NCBI GenBank assembly: GCA_031290695.1
Contig: JAITNB010000094.1
Location: forward strand, 1 to 25,807
Reading direction: 5' to 3'
DNA length: 25,807 nt
DNA from: Coriobacteriales bacterium
GTDB taxonomy: Bacteria; Actinomycetota; Coriobacteriia; Coriobacteriales; UBA8131
This document shows, piece by piece, positions 1 to 8,460 of the stretch. The notes under the pieces were generated by a model, which made no database searches, was not told the origin of the DNA, and was given only the letters and a program-made list of their open reading frames with translations. A program made the translations under genes and the position numbers. Numbering within the stretch: position 1 is the first letter of the stretch; each line of letters starts with the position of its first letter.

Positions 1-127
1 AGGCATCGAAGTAGACCATGAGGTTGATAACGACCCCAAAGACCGCCAGCAGCACCGGCAGACATACCGCCAGCTCAACGACCATCTGCCCCCGCTCGTT
101 ACGCAGCGCCCTACTCCCAGACGGCAT
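1..127 (-). CDS. TadE-like pseudopilin, 3' part missing (window edge)
   Basis: This is the N-terminal 42 residues of a TadE-like minor pilin; the rest lies beyond the window. Translation from the ATG at 127 gives a short basic leader, then RGQMVVELAV followed by a hydrophobic stretch. Cleavage after the Gly would place Glu at mature position 5, as in Flp/TadE prepilins processed by a TadV/CpaA-type peptidase, which is not present in this window. A strong ribosome binding site (GGAGGAG) sits directly upstream, inside the end of the preceding gene, and the two genes overlap by 17 bases, so translation is probably coupled. It is the last visible gene of the Tad operon. The family call rests on the leader motif and the context; the C-terminal part cannot be checked. 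Confidence 0.8.
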   Translation of the reverse strand, partial: MPSGSRALRNERGQMVVELAVCLPVLLAVFGVVINLMVYFDA

Positions 128-2351
128 CTCCTCCACCTCCGCCCAACAAGCCCTCAAGCGACGCGCGCATCTGCGCAAGCAATCCTTTACCCCGGTCGCT
201 CACCTGCGCGGGAAGCCTCACCCGTATGGGTATCTGCGGCAGGCCGGGCAGGTCCCCAAACGAGAGGGTGAAAAGGGTGAACTCGTCGTCCAAAAAGCTC
301 CCGCCCCGCACCTCCGCTTCTTGGATAAGGCCGTCAACGGCGCTCTGCGCAAGCGTCCCACTTCCAGAGCCGGGTACCGACGAGTATGCTTCCTTGGCCC
401 CTCCCAAAACGTTGGCCGCGCCAGAATCGCTTGCTGCCAGCACGTGCATACTGTTGACGAGTACCGGCTTGCGCAGCGAGAGGTCGGCACCTTGCAGCCC
501 AACCGCCTCTATCGTCTCCTGCAAGGCCGATTCTGCCCACGCGGCGAGAGGTGTCGACCCAACCAGCGGAATCGACCTCAAGAAGTCCCCCAGCCCCTTT
601 GACAGGGAATCGGCCCCTTCACTGTAGACAAGCAGCACATCACCCCAGACCGTCAGCACACTGTCAAAGAACCCCAAGGCGCTGCCCTGCACGGTCCACG
701 AATAGGTCCTCTCGTCGACCCGGTCGAGAAACGATGCCAGGAGGTTGTGGCCCATCTCAGCCTTGTCTTGCGCGAGCGTGGCGGCAGAGATTGCAATACG
801 CGGCTGCAAACGCGCTTCACCTGCAACAAACGAGCGTGAAAGAGCGCCCGGCACCTCATGCGCAGAGGTGTCGATGACTATCGCGATACAGCCGCTGCGC
901 CCCGGTGGTTTGGGGAACAGGCGGGGCGTATCGAGGGCAGCGAGCGCCTCGGCAAAGACGTCAAGGGCCTGGTTTGCCAAATCCTTTGCTTCGTCTGTAT
1001 GCTCCTTATAGGCAGCAGCAGCCTCACGATAGCGGTTTGCTGCATCGGCGACAATGCGGTAGTGGTACTCGAAGCCATTGTCGATGGAGGTCGAGGCGCT
1101 TGCCACCCTGCCGATGGTATTGATGCTGATGCCACAGCGCGCGCAGGCCTCATACGTACCCAACTCCAACTGCTGAATCGACCCGGTGCCAGCCGGGTTG
1201 GAGGTGTAATCGGGGCAGGCCGTCGAGCCATGCAGATGGCCGTCCGCGCTCACCGGGTAGACCTGCTCGGCATAGAGCACGGTCTGCCGCACTTCGTCGT
1301 TGTTGCGCGCCAACAGGGGGAAATAAGCGCTCAGAGTGCCGTCGGATGACGTATGGGCATAACCGGCCGCCATCTGGGCAACCGCATAGGTATAGTACCG
1401 CGTGCGGGCAAACGACCTGACCTGCTCGTCAAGGGAGGTGTTCAGGGGCACCTCGGCTGCCAGCCGTTTGCGGTAGTAGGCCTTGGCACGGTCGAAGGCA
1501 TAGTCAAACCGCCAGAGGTCGACCGACGCAAAGTGAGGGTTCTCGATCCCTGCGAGCCCCGCAAGGCGGCCCGCGCGCTCATACATACAGTAGTTGGGGG
1601 CATTGCCGCAGTCGGCACGGTAGGCTTCGTCTTTGGCCGTCTGCATCCTTTCGTACGCCTCGCTCGCCTCAGTGGCCTGCTCAGCGGTGTGCTGGTTGTA
1701 CCCGTCGATCTCCTCCCCCGCGCCTTGGGTGCCACTGTCATCGGCAAACCCCACGTCCTCGCCCTCAAGCGGTACCACGATGGCAATGCCGTAATAGCGT
1801 TCCTTGCCTTCATACGAGATCACGTTGGCGCTTATGGTGCTGGCAGCGTTGACGGCGCAGAGAAACGGCAACAGCTTCTGCAAGCCGTTGAGGGCACTGG
1901 CCGCCGTATCCGCGACGTTGTCACGCGCCTTGAAGACATTGCTGCCAAAGTCCATCAACTGCACCCCAACCTCCTGCATATAGGGTATGCAGCTCACCAC
2001 GATGGCAATGCCGTACACCACCAAGCCAAACAGGCTGAGCGAGAGCACAACCGCATCGGCGAGCTGGGCCAGGGTCATATACTCGGCTACAACATTCTCC
2101 GCGGCAAGGGCGCCGGCATCGGCGACAAACTGGATGTCTGCGGCAGTTGATTCAACCCAATAGACCTGCGCCGTCGTAAAGAGCAGCGCAAGTACCAGCG
2201 TGAGCGCTATGACCACGCCGATACTCGTGAACCCTCCCTCACTTTCGACGAACCAGAAACTACGGCGCGTGCGTGCACGGGCAGGGCGGGCGGCATCCTC
2301 GACACGAGGCACTGCCTTCCCTTCTGCGGTCACTCTCCTTGTTGTACCCAT
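111..2351 (-). CDS. Large TadG-like Tad-pilus-associated membrane protein
   Basis: This is a 746-residue protein that I class as TadG-like from position and topology, not from a recognised catalytic domain. After about 38 basic and polar residues comes EGGFTSIG and a first hydrophobic segment (about 43-65), then a second around 95-115, and then a long, mostly hydrophilic region presumably outside the membrane. The prepilin-like Gly is present, but Glu5 of true pilins is not. I chose the ATG at 2351 because it follows AAGGAGG with 9-base spacing; the open frame runs further up to 2447, but that part overlaps the tadE gene. The gene overlaps tadE upstream by 22 bases and the next tadE-like gene by 17. 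TadG proteins in other bacteria are thought to anchor or connect the pilus to the envelope. The middle region matches nothing I can name. Confidence 0.65.
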   Translation of the reverse strand: MGTTRRVTAEGKAVPRVEDAARPARARTRRSFWFVESEGGFTSIGVVIALTLVLALLFTTAQVYWVESTAADIQFVADAGALAAENVVAEYMTLAQLADAVVLSLSLFGLVVYGIAIVVSCIPYMQEVGVQLMDFGSNVFKARDNVADTAASALNGLQKLLPFLCAVNAASTISANVISYEGKERYYGIAIVVPLEGEDVGFADDSGTQGAGEEIDGYNQHTAEQATEASEAYERMQTAKDEAYRADCGNAPNYCMYERAGRLAGLAGIENPHFASVDLWRFDYAFDRAKAYYRKRLAAEVPLNTSLDEQVRSFARTRYYTYAVAQMAAGYAHTSSDGTLSAYFPLLARNNDEVRQTVLYAEQVYPVSADGHLHGSTACPDYTSNPAGTGSIQQLELGTYEACARCGISINTIGRVASASTSIDNGFEYHYRIVADAANRYREAAAAYKEHTDEAKDLANQALDVFAEALAALDTPRLFPKPPGRSGCIAIVIDTSAHEVPGALSRSFVAGEARLQPRIAISAATLAQDKAEMGHNLLASFLDRVDERTYSWTVQGSALGFFDSVLTVWGDVLLVYSEGADSLSKGLGDFLRSIPLVGSTPLAAWAESALQETIEAVGLQGADLSLRKPVLVNSMHVLAASDSGAANVLGGAKEAYSSVPGSGSGTLAQSAVDGLIQEAEVRGGSFLDDEFTLFTLSFGDLPGLPQIPIRVRLPAQVSDRGKGLLAQMRASLEGLLGGGGGDAVWE

Positions 2352-2866
2352 TCGGCCGGGCCTCCTTCGCTGTTGCCCCATACCCACACGGGTTGGGTGG
2401 GTTGGGTTCGTTCGACCTCCTGGGTGAGATAGCCCTCGCTGTCGCACATGCCCAGAAGCTGCGTACCCCAGCCCAACAGGGGCAGGGGCTTGAGCTTGTT
2501 GGTGATACGCACCGTCACCTGCATGGCGTTCTCATCGCCAACAAGCCCGATGTCCCAGGCCTGGGCGCCCGTATGTGCATGGAAGATGTCGATGGGCGGT
2601 ATGGCAGCAAGCCGCCGCTTAACATAACCCTCGTACTTATCCTGCGCATAGACGCCCTGTGCTGTCTTGGTGGAGAGGAGCCGGCACCCCTCGGCAGCAG
2701 CGTTGTCCATAACCGTGAGGTTGTAGAGCAGGATCACCGGCTGACACACCACAAGCAGCAGCACAAAGAAAAGCGGGAGCAGGATGGCCGCCTCGACCGT
2801 GGACTGGCCACCGGTGCCGGTGACGGTTCTTTTATAAATGCTATATTTTTTAGCTATATTAGACAT
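2330..2866 (-). CDS. TadE-like minor pilin
   Basis: A 178-residue protein with a 20-residue basic leader, the motif GGQSTVEAAI, and one long hydrophobic helix (about 25-48), followed by a soluble C-terminal domain. Cleavage after the second Gly of the motif gives Glu at position 5, the standard feature of TadE/TadF pseudopilins. These are minor pilins needed for assembly of the Flp fibre at the cytoplasmic membrane. The start at 2866 has a clear AAGGAG 5-6 bases upstream. The gene lies 72 bases after the prepilin-like gene and overlaps the tadG-like gene by 22 bases. The length is ordinary for the family. I am confident of the TadE-like class, less so of assigning E rather than F. Confidence 0.85.
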   Translation of the reverse strand: MSNIAKKYSIYKRTVTGTGGQSTVEAAILLPLFFVLLLVVCQPVILLYNLTVMDNAAAEGCRLLSTKTAQGVYAQDKYEGYVKRRLAAIPPIDIFHAHTGAQAWDIGLVGDENAMQVTVRITNKLKPLPLLGWGTQLLGMCDSEGYLTQEVERTQPTQPVWVWGNSEGGPAEWVQQGE

Positions 2867-2938
2867 ACCTGCTCCTTAAGACAACACCTGATTACTCGCA
2901 CACTACCTGCCATGGCCTGCACACTCCCCCACTCATAT

Positions 2939-3226
2939 TCAGTACAGGAGGACGTCGCCGATGGCCCCGGCAGAGTTGGTGGTGGCGGCGTGTGAGGCGC
3001 TTTCGGCGGCGTGGGTAACAAACAGGCCCTCGCCCAACCTGCCACCAAGCAGGCCGAGCGTAGTGATGATGGCCAAAAGGACGAGCCCCACCACCAGGTA
3101 CTCCACCGTTACCTGCCCACGCCGGTCACGTAGCACAAAGGGAGGCAGCGGCCCCTTGTGTCGCTTGACGCAGAGGGGGGCGAACCCTCTCTGCGTCGTT
3201 GCGCGTATGACCGCACCGGCCCTCAC
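2939..3226 (-). CDS. Second Flp-type prepilin-like small membrane protein
   Basis: A 95-residue protein with an unusually long N-terminal region (about 36 residues) before RRGQVTVEYL and a single hydrophobic helix. Cleavage after the Gly would give Q-V-T-V-E-Y, so Glu5-Tyr6 are exactly where Flp pilins carry them. The mature protein would be about 58 residues, close to Flp size, with a short polar tail. The start is a GTG sharing bases with the TGA of the previous gene (GTGA junction). No convincing Shine-Dalgarno sequence precedes it, so it probably depends on coupled translation. It could be a second major pilin, a minor pilin, or a pseudopilin that caps or initiates the fibre. The long leader leaves the exact start uncertain. 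Confidence 0.75.
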   Translation of the reverse strand: MRAGAVIRATTQRGFAPLCVKRHKGPLPPFVLRDRRGQVTVEYLVVGLVLLAIITTLGLLGGRLGEGLFVTHAAESASHAATTNSAGAIGDVLLY

Positions 3227-3831
3227 AGGAGCACCGGCCGGTTCGTGCGTATGACCGTTACCTGTAAGGGGTTACTCTCGCTGCGCGCCTCAAAGAGCTT
3301 CTGAGGCAGGAGCGTGATGGTAAGCGCCTCGTCTGCCGCCGTGCGCACCGCACAGCCCCATGCCTCTCCGCTGAGGTCGAGGTAGTCTGCCTTCTCAAGG
3401 GTGGCACCGCTTTCCTGGAGGCTCTTGAGCACTTGGTAGGCGAAGTCCCGACAGGTCTCGTCACTCAAGGCCTCCCAGCTCTCGATGAGCTCGCCTTTCT
3501 CATAGCTCACCGCGAGCGCTGACACAGGAAGCTCAAGGGGGCAGCTCTCATCAAGCCGTGAGCCGGTAGCAGCCGCAGCGGGCGGCACCGCAAAACCCTC
3601 ATCCCCTGTTACGGGCGCACTGGCATCACCCTCGCCTAGTGTCGCGCCCTCACTTCCTGCGTCTGCCAACAACAGGGCGGTCACCCCGTCGCCAGCCAAA
3701 GGCCCCTCCTGCCCGCTGTCTACCAACGGCATCACGGCCATCTCATACCAGAACAACGACCCAACGAGCACGAGCAACAATAACGGTACCGCCAGGAAGC
3801 GCAGGGCCTTCCTCAGTCTCAGACTTCGCAT
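3223..3831 (-). CDS. Membrane-anchored protein of unknown function in the Tad operon
   Basis: I do not recognise this 202-residue protein. It begins with a basic stretch and one hydrophobic segment (about 12-28) that reads as an uncleaved signal anchor. Then comes a low-complexity Ala/Gly/Glu/Asp-rich linker (about 38-90) and a compact C-terminal domain (about 95-202) containing two Cys residues. The domain would face outward. The gene follows flp after 12 bases, with AGGGGGAG as ribosome binding site, and its TGA overlaps the GTG of the second prepilin-like gene. The context suggests an accessory pilus assembly or pilin-interacting factor, but nothing in the sequence shows a catalytic activity. 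Confidence 0.7.
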   Translation of the reverse strand: MRSLRLRKALRFLAVPLLLLVLVGSLFWYEMAVMPLVDSGQEGPLAGDGVTALLLADAGSEGATLGEGDASAPVTGDEGFAVPPAAAATGSRLDESCPLELPVSALAVSYEKGELIESWEALSDETCRDFAYQVLKSLQESGATLEKADYLDLSGEAWGCAVRTAADEALTITLLPQKLFEARSESNPLQVTVIRTNRPVLL

Positions 3832-3843
3832 CGCGCACTCCCC

Positions 3844-4062
3844 CTAAAGCCCGTTTATCCCGTTTGAGATGCTCTCCCAAAGCTCCTGTACCTTGCCGCG
3901 AAACGCGACCACCGCAATGATGGCGATAACAACGAGCACACCTACTAGAATGGCATACTCAGTGGTACCCTGGCCTTTGCGACAGCGCGCAAGCGTACTG
4001 GCGCGGACGGCTAACGTGCGGCAGAACTGTACGTACTTCTCGATAATGTCCTTCATTTTCAC
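3844..4062 (-). CDS. flp: Flp-family major pilin
   Basis: A 72-residue Flp prepilin. A 30-residue basic leader ends in KGQGTTEYAI; cleavage after the first Gly of this motif gives mature Q-G-T-T-E-Y with Glu5 and Tyr6, the diagnostic Flp signature. A 20-residue hydrophobic helix and a short amphipathic tail follow. It is the likely main subunit of the pilus fibre built by the TadA/B/C machine encoded just upstream. The GTG at 4062 overlaps the TGA of tadC (GTGA); an ATG two codons later is an alternative start. The Shine-Dalgarno sequence is weak, which is odd for a gene expected to be highly expressed and suggests coupling or a separate transcript. Confidence 0.92.
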   Translation of the reverse strand: MKMKDIIEKYVQFCRTLAVRASTLARCRKGQGTTEYAILVGVLVVIAIIAVVAFRGKVQELWESISNGINGL

Positions 4063-4757
4063 ACCATCTTTCCCATCAAGTCCAATATGATCGGTCCCAT
4101 CACCAGCAACAGCATTGCCGGCAATAACAGCGCCCCGGTGGGGACAAGCATCTTCACCGGCGCTCTGGCAACCTCCTCCTGTCTTTGCGCGCGGTACTCG
4201 CTGCGCGCCTCGCGTGCGAGTTCGAGCAGTAACTGTGTGAGCGGTGCCCCAAACCGCAGCGCCCGCAGGCTCACCGAGGTGAACCGCGTGAAGAACGGGC
4301 TGTCCAGGCTGCGTGCAAGCTCCCTGAGGCCATCCTCACGGCTCACAAGCCCGCGCTCCCACACCTCAAGTGATGCGCGGCAGGTGCGGGCAAGCGCCGT
4401 GTCAAAGCGCCGCGCATAAAGCGCGAGCGACTGGTCAAAGCCCAACCCGGCCCGCATCCCCAACGCCATCACATCGAGCATCTGCGGCAGGTCGCGCGCA
4501 TTGCAAGACGTCACCTGCCGATGCCGCCCCCGTGCCAGTTGGCGCCCAACAAAGGGCAGCGTGCTCGTAAGCCCAGTGACGGCCTCACGCAAAGCGCCCC
4601 CCATCCCCTCGCGCCCGCCCGCAGGAGCCTCCCGGCCACACAGCCGGCCACGCAGCCGACGCCGCGCCTCCTGCGCCCCGCGAAGGCGCAGCCACTCCGC
4701 GGCAGCCATGCCCACACCCGTTGCGCCCAGCAGTATCCCTATGAGTGCCGTTACCAT
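4059..4757 (-). CDS. tadC: Tad pilus inner-membrane platform protein TadC
   Basis: A 232-residue type II secretion F-domain protein. It has an N-terminal membrane helix, then a cytoplasmic helical domain containing LPQMLDVMALGMRAGLGFDQSL (about 93-115), the typical T2SSF region, and a C-terminal hydrophobic pair around 205-228 ending the protein. TadC partners with TadB to form the membrane platform driven by the TadA ATPase. The open frame allows a GTG at 4766, but the ATG at 4757 has GAGAGG at a proper distance and is preferred; it lies 12 bases after the tadB stop. The stop overlaps the flp start. The size is slightly below typical TadC (about 280-300), mainly at the N terminus. Confidence 0.88.
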   Translation of the reverse strand: MVTALIGILLGATGVGMAAAEWLRLRGAQEARRRLRGRLCGREAPAGGREGMGGALREAVTGLTSTLPFVGRQLARGRHRQVTSCNARDLPQMLDVMALGMRAGLGFDQSLALYARRFDTALARTCRASLEVWERGLVSREDGLRELARSLDSPFFTRFTSVSLRALRFGAPLTQLLLELAREARSEYRAQRQEEVARAPVKMLVPTGALLLPAMLLLVMGPIILDLMGKMV

Positions 4758-4769
4758 CGTCCCCACCTC

Positions 4770-5834
4770 TCAATCCAGGCCGATGCCGAGGATGCGGCGT
4801 ATGGCCAGGACGCCGATGACTTCCATCGCCAGGGCGGTGACAAGGAGCAGGAAGCCGGCGGTGCTTGAGAAGAAGGTCTGCAGGTAGCCCTCCATCGCAA
4901 GCGAGAGCACGGCCACGAGCGCCACCGGCATGAGCGAGACGATCCGTGCCGACATGCGCGCTTGCGCCGTCTGCACTTTAAGCGAGCGCCGCAGCTCAAA
5001 TGCCGCCGTCACTGCTGTCGCCGCGTTCTCAAGTATGTCCTGCAAGCTCCCTCCGGTCGTGTGCTGTATCTCAAGTGCCACCGCGACAAACTGCAGGTCA
5101 CGTGAGCCGGTGCGCTGCTGCAGCGCCGTAAGCGCCTCGGGCACGCTGCACCCCGCCTGCATGTCATAGCCCGTCTGTACGAGTGCGCCGCCCAGGGGCT
5201 CGGGGGTCTCCTGAGCGGTTTGCAGGAGCGCTTGCTGCAATGAGAGCCCTGCGGAGAAGCACAGGCCGATGGAGCGCAGGGCATCGGGGATCTGCTCCCG
5301 CAATGCCTCGTCACGGCGTTGGAGCACCTTGCGGGCGTGACGCACCGGCAGCCAAGGCGCAAGGACGGCCGTGCAAAGCGCGAGCACCGCCTGCCCCGTA
5401 AGCACCAGCCCTACAACAAAGCCGGCGGCGGCGGCAAGGCACAGCAGCTCGCCGCCCGTCTGTGTAGTGGCCTGCATCCCATGCAAGCGCTGTGCCTGCG
5501 CAAAGGCCGCAGCCGCATGCCGCAGGGGCCGCATACGCAGCATAAGGCGGGCAGGAGCGCGCAGGAACACCACGCCGTTGCGCAAGGCATCCACAAGCAA
5601 GGTCTGGGACGCGCGCCGCACGGCAACCAGCACCGGCACCTTCCCGTCCTTGCGCCCGCCCCTGCGTTGCCCGTCACCAACAGGGGCCGCCCCACGCGCG
5701 CTGGTTAGCCGCTCGCGCAAGCGTGCCTTCTGCAAAGCCCTCAGCAGGTAGTCAGCCGCCGCGGGCAACAGCAAGCCACCGCTCACCGCCGCCAGGCCCA
5801 ATGCCAACAAGAGCACAACCACAGCCCCATTCAT
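4770..5834 (-). CDS. tadB: Tad pilus inner-membrane platform protein TadB
   Basis: A 354-residue protein with an N-terminal membrane segment (about 4-28), a central hydrophobic pair (about 135-170), a T2SSF domain beginning near LREQIPDALRSIGLCFSAG (about 180-300) and two C-terminal helices. It is the larger of the two platform proteins that couple the TadA ATPase to pilin extrusion. The start is the ATG at 5834, which shares bases with the TGA of tadA (ATGA). The longer open frame upstream lies inside tadA and is not used. Order (tadA, tadB, tadC) and overlaps are those of standard Tad operons. Confidence 0.9.
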   Translation of the reverse strand: MNGAVVVLLLALGLAAVSGGLLLPAAADYLLRALQKARLRERLTSARGAAPVGDGQRRGGRKDGKVPVLVAVRRASQTLLVDALRNGVVFLRAPARLMLRMRPLRHAAAAFAQAQRLHGMQATTQTGGELLCLAAAAGFVVGLVLTGQAVLALCTAVLAPWLPVRHARKVLQRRDEALREQIPDALRSIGLCFSAGLSLQQALLQTAQETPEPLGGALVQTGYDMQAGCSVPEALTALQQRTGSRDLQFVAVALEIQHTTGGSLQDILENAATAVTAAFELRRSLKVQTAQARMSARIVSLMPVALVAVLSLAMEGYLQTFFSSTAGFLLLVTALAMEVIGVLAIRRILGIGLD

Positions 5835-7087
5835 CGTCCCACCCCGCTCGCATCGCCTTCCCACACATACGTATGCGCCGCCACATCCCAACGTACCAGC
5901 GTCTCCAACGTGACACCTGTGCGACCACCGTGACAGGCACAAACCTGCGTGACGCGGCGCTTGCCTCCCGCCATGCGGTCAACCTGTACCACGAGGTCGA
6001 GCGCCGAGGCAATCTGCTCCTCAAGCACCGGGACCGGCAGGTCCATCGCATAGCGCGCCATCATCACCAGGCGCGAGACCACCTCGGCAGAGGAGTTCGC
6101 ATGCAGCGTCGTGAGCGAGCCGTCATGCCCCGTGTTCATCGCCTGTAGCATGTCAAGCGCCTCGCCGCCGCGGCACTCCCCCACCACGATACGGTCGGGC
6201 CGCATACGCAGCGCATTGACCACGAGGTCGCGGATCGTCACCTCGCCCGTACCTTCGGCGTTCTTGGGACGCGCCTCAAGCCGTACCACATGGGGGTGCA
6301 TCGAGAACCGCAGCTCGGCAGCGTCCTCGATGGTCACGATGCGCTCATCGGGCGGTATCTCGACCGAGAGCGCGTTGAGCAACGTCGTCTTCCCACTGCC
6401 GGTGCCGCCCGAAACAGCGATGTTGCGGCGCGCACGCACGGCACTCGCAAGCAAGCAGGCAACACGCTCGTCAAGGCTGCCCATACGCGTAAGCTCGGCA
6501 AGCGTGTAGACCTCCTCCCTGAACTTGCGTATGGTAAGCACCGGCCCGTCCAACGCGAGCGGTGGGATAACCACATGCACGCGATGCCCCTGTGGCAGCC
6601 GCGCACTCACCAACGGGCTCTGCTCATCCACGCGCCGTCCCAACGGCCCCACGATGCGGTCGATGACCATGCGCAACTGCTGCTCGTCAACAAAGCTCAC
6701 CGCACAGGGATACAGCACGCCCGCCCGCTCAAAGAACACCGCATGTGGCCCGTTAACCATGATCTCGGTCACCGATACGTCGGCCAGCAGCTCCTCAAGC
6801 GGCCCAAACCCCAGCACCATGTCGGCCACTTCCTGCACCAGCGCCGCACGGTCGCCCCCGGCAACCGCCCTGAACTCGTTACGTTGCAACAGATGCTCAA
6901 GCACCGCCGTCACCTCACGCTGCGCAAGGGCCTTGTCGCTGCGGATAAGCGCGGCGATCTTCTCACTCGGAAGCCGCCCATACAGCGCGTCGCGCAAACG
7001 CAGCCGGGCGCGCGACCATTCCTCCCGCACCAACTGGGACGTGCCAACAGCCGAGGGCTCCTGCAGGTAATCAAGGAGTGACATCAC
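5831..7087 (-). CDS. tadA: Tad pilus assembly ATPase TadA/CpaF
   Basis: A 418-residue secretion ATPase of the TadA/CpaF (VirB11-like) family that powers Flp pilus assembly at the cytoplasmic face. The N-terminal domain leads into GFGPLEELL (about 93-101), normal for CpaF. Walker A is SGGTGSGKTT (226-235, with Lys233), the Asp box is around 252-259 (TIEDAAEL), Walker B is RIVVGECRG (299-307, with Glu304), and the His box is GHDGSLTTLHAN (320-331). All catalytic elements are intact. The start is a GTG at 7087 immediately followed by ATG at 7084; either could be used and both overlap the tadZ stop. GAAGGGGG lies upstream. The stop overlaps tadB by 4 bases. Confidence 0.96.
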   Translation of the reverse strand: MMSLLDYLQEPSAVGTSQLVREEWSRARLRLRDALYGRLPSEKIAALIRSDKALAQREVTAVLEHLLQRNEFRAVAGGDRAALVQEVADMVLGFGPLEELLADVSVTEIMVNGPHAVFFERAGVLYPCAVSFVDEQQLRMVIDRIVGPLGRRVDEQSPLVSARLPQGHRVHVVIPPLALDGPVLTIRKFREEVYTLAELTRMGSLDERVACLLASAVRARRNIAVSGGTGSGKTTLLNALSVEIPPDERIVTIEDAAELRFSMHPHVVRLEARPKNAEGTGEVTIRDLVVNALRMRPDRIVVGECRGGEALDMLQAMNTGHDGSLTTLHANSSAEVVSRLVMMARYAMDLPVPVLEEQIASALDLVVQVDRMAGGKRRVTQVCACHGGRTGVTLETLVRWDVAAHTYVWEGDASGVGR

Positions 7088-8460
7088 GCCCCCCTTCCCA
7101 GGCGCGACAGGAAGGACGGGCCGTGCTTCGTGGCCCGGCCAGCACGCGCCCTGCCGCCCGCTTCTTCAACACGCGGGGCGGGGGGCATCTGCTCGCAAAC
7201 GGCGGCAAGCAGGGCCTCGAGTGAGCCAACAAGGGGACTGCTGCTGAGCAGCAGCTCATGGGGGCATCCCAAAGAGAGCAGCTCATCGACCATTGGCCCC
7301 CCTTCGGCCAACTCCCACACCTCTGCCCCATCAAGCGCCAGCGAAGCGTCAAGGCCCGTGAGCGGCGCGTTACGTGCGCAACGGTTGAGCACATAGGCAA
7401 ACCGGGTCGAGGGTACCTGAAGGCGTATACAGAGCTCGACCGCCTGTTTACAGGCATGGATTGCCGTTGCACGCTGGTCCATGACAAAGAGCAGTTGGTC
7501 GCCCCCGTGGGCAAGCTCCGCCTGTATCCCCGTCCAAAAGCTGCCGGTGTTAACTATCACTAATTCTGCTTGTTCTTTTAGCATTTTTAGCAGCGGCGGT
7601 ATCTGCGCGGCATAGCGCTCGGCCTCCTCGGGCTGCGCCGGGGCCTCCACCAGGCAAAGCTCCCCAGCCAACGGCGTCAGAACCAAAGAATCGCGGAGAA
7701 GGTCGGGCAGTCCCCAGCGGCTGATCGCTGCCTGTGGCTCGGTCCCCGCCAGATACCCCACATCCCCAAACTGTAGATCGAGGTCGAGCAAGACTGCCCG
7801 TCTGCCCTGTTGGGCCGCACGCAGGGCCAGCAGCAGCGCCAGGGTGCTCTTGCCCACCCCGCCCCTGCCCGACACCAGGCTCACAACCCTGCCGGAGCTG
7901 CCGCCCACATCGGCAGAGGCCGGCTGCGAAACGGGCCTTGCAGCCGGCAGTACCGCTGGCACAGGCTTGAAGACAGGCTTCTCAAGCGTCGCCGTCGCCG
8001 CCTGTGAGGACGGCTGCGGCAGGGACACAGGAACTGCCCGGCCGTCTAAAGGCCCTTCTCCCCGTATGTCATCCCCCCTGTCCCACCCGTCAAGCCCCAG
8101 CAATGCGGCCGCCTGTGTGCTGCTGATGATACCGCGTATCCCCGCGGCTGCCGCCCTGCTCGCCAATGACCCGCTTGGCTGGTTGGCCATGAGATACACA
8201 TCGCGGCGTGGCTCATCGTCGACCAGGGCAGCAGCAAGGTTGATGGGCGTTATGTCGCACGGCGCCTCGGTGACGATAACCTGTACCGTGGGTGCGGCAC
8301 AGCTCAACGCGTTGCGGCAGTCATCACCCGTCGCAAAAAGCTGGTAGCAGAAGTTGGAGATGTTGGACGGCTCAGAGGCCTCCTCGACACACGCAAGGCC
8401 ATCGAACCCAAAGGCATAGGCGACGGCATGCCCCGTCCCGTCAGCGAGCTTGTACGGCAT
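7084..8460 (-). CDS. tadZ: TadZ/CpaE-like pilus localisation ATPase
   Basis: A 458-residue protein. The N-terminal third resembles a degenerate receiver domain (DVYLMA...GIRGIISS, about 87-113), a proline-rich linker follows (about 145-185), then a ParA/MinD-like ATPase domain. Its P-loop is SGRGGVGKST (197-206): Lys204 is present, but the extra signature lysine of deviant Walker A motifs (KGGxGK) is Arg199. TadZ/CpaE proteins place the Tad machine at a cell pole or focus; many have altered signature lysines. The ATG at 8460 has GGGGAGG 6 bases upstream and overlaps cpaB by 20 bases; the longer frame inside cpaB is rejected. The tail is basic and low-complexity. Confidence 0.9.
   Translation of the reverse strand: MPYKLADGTGHAVAYAFGFDGLACVEEASEPSNISNFCYQLFATGDDCRNALSCAAPTVQVIVTEAPCDITPINLAAALVDDEPRRDVYLMANQPSGSLASRAAAAGIRGIISSTQAAALLGLDGWDRGDDIRGEGPLDGRAVPVSLPQPSSQAATATLEKPVFKPVPAVLPAARPVSQPASADVGGSSGRVVSLVSGRGGVGKSTLALLLALRAAQQGRRAVLLDLDLQFGDVGYLAGTEPQAAISRWGLPDLLRDSLVLTPLAGELCLVEAPAQPEEAERYAAQIPPLLKMLKEQAELVIVNTGSFWTGIQAELAHGGDQLLFVMDQRATAIHACKQAVELCIRLQVPSTRFAYVLNRCARNAPLTGLDASLALDGAEVWELAEGGPMVDELLSLGCPHELLLSSSPLVGSLEALLAAVCEQMPPAPRVEEAGGRARAGRATKHGPSFLSRLGRGA

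Noticed and set aside
1353..2150. Plus-strand frame of 265 codons opposite the tadG-like gene.
   Set aside because: No domain, and it lies wholly inside a coding gene whose membrane segments are clear.
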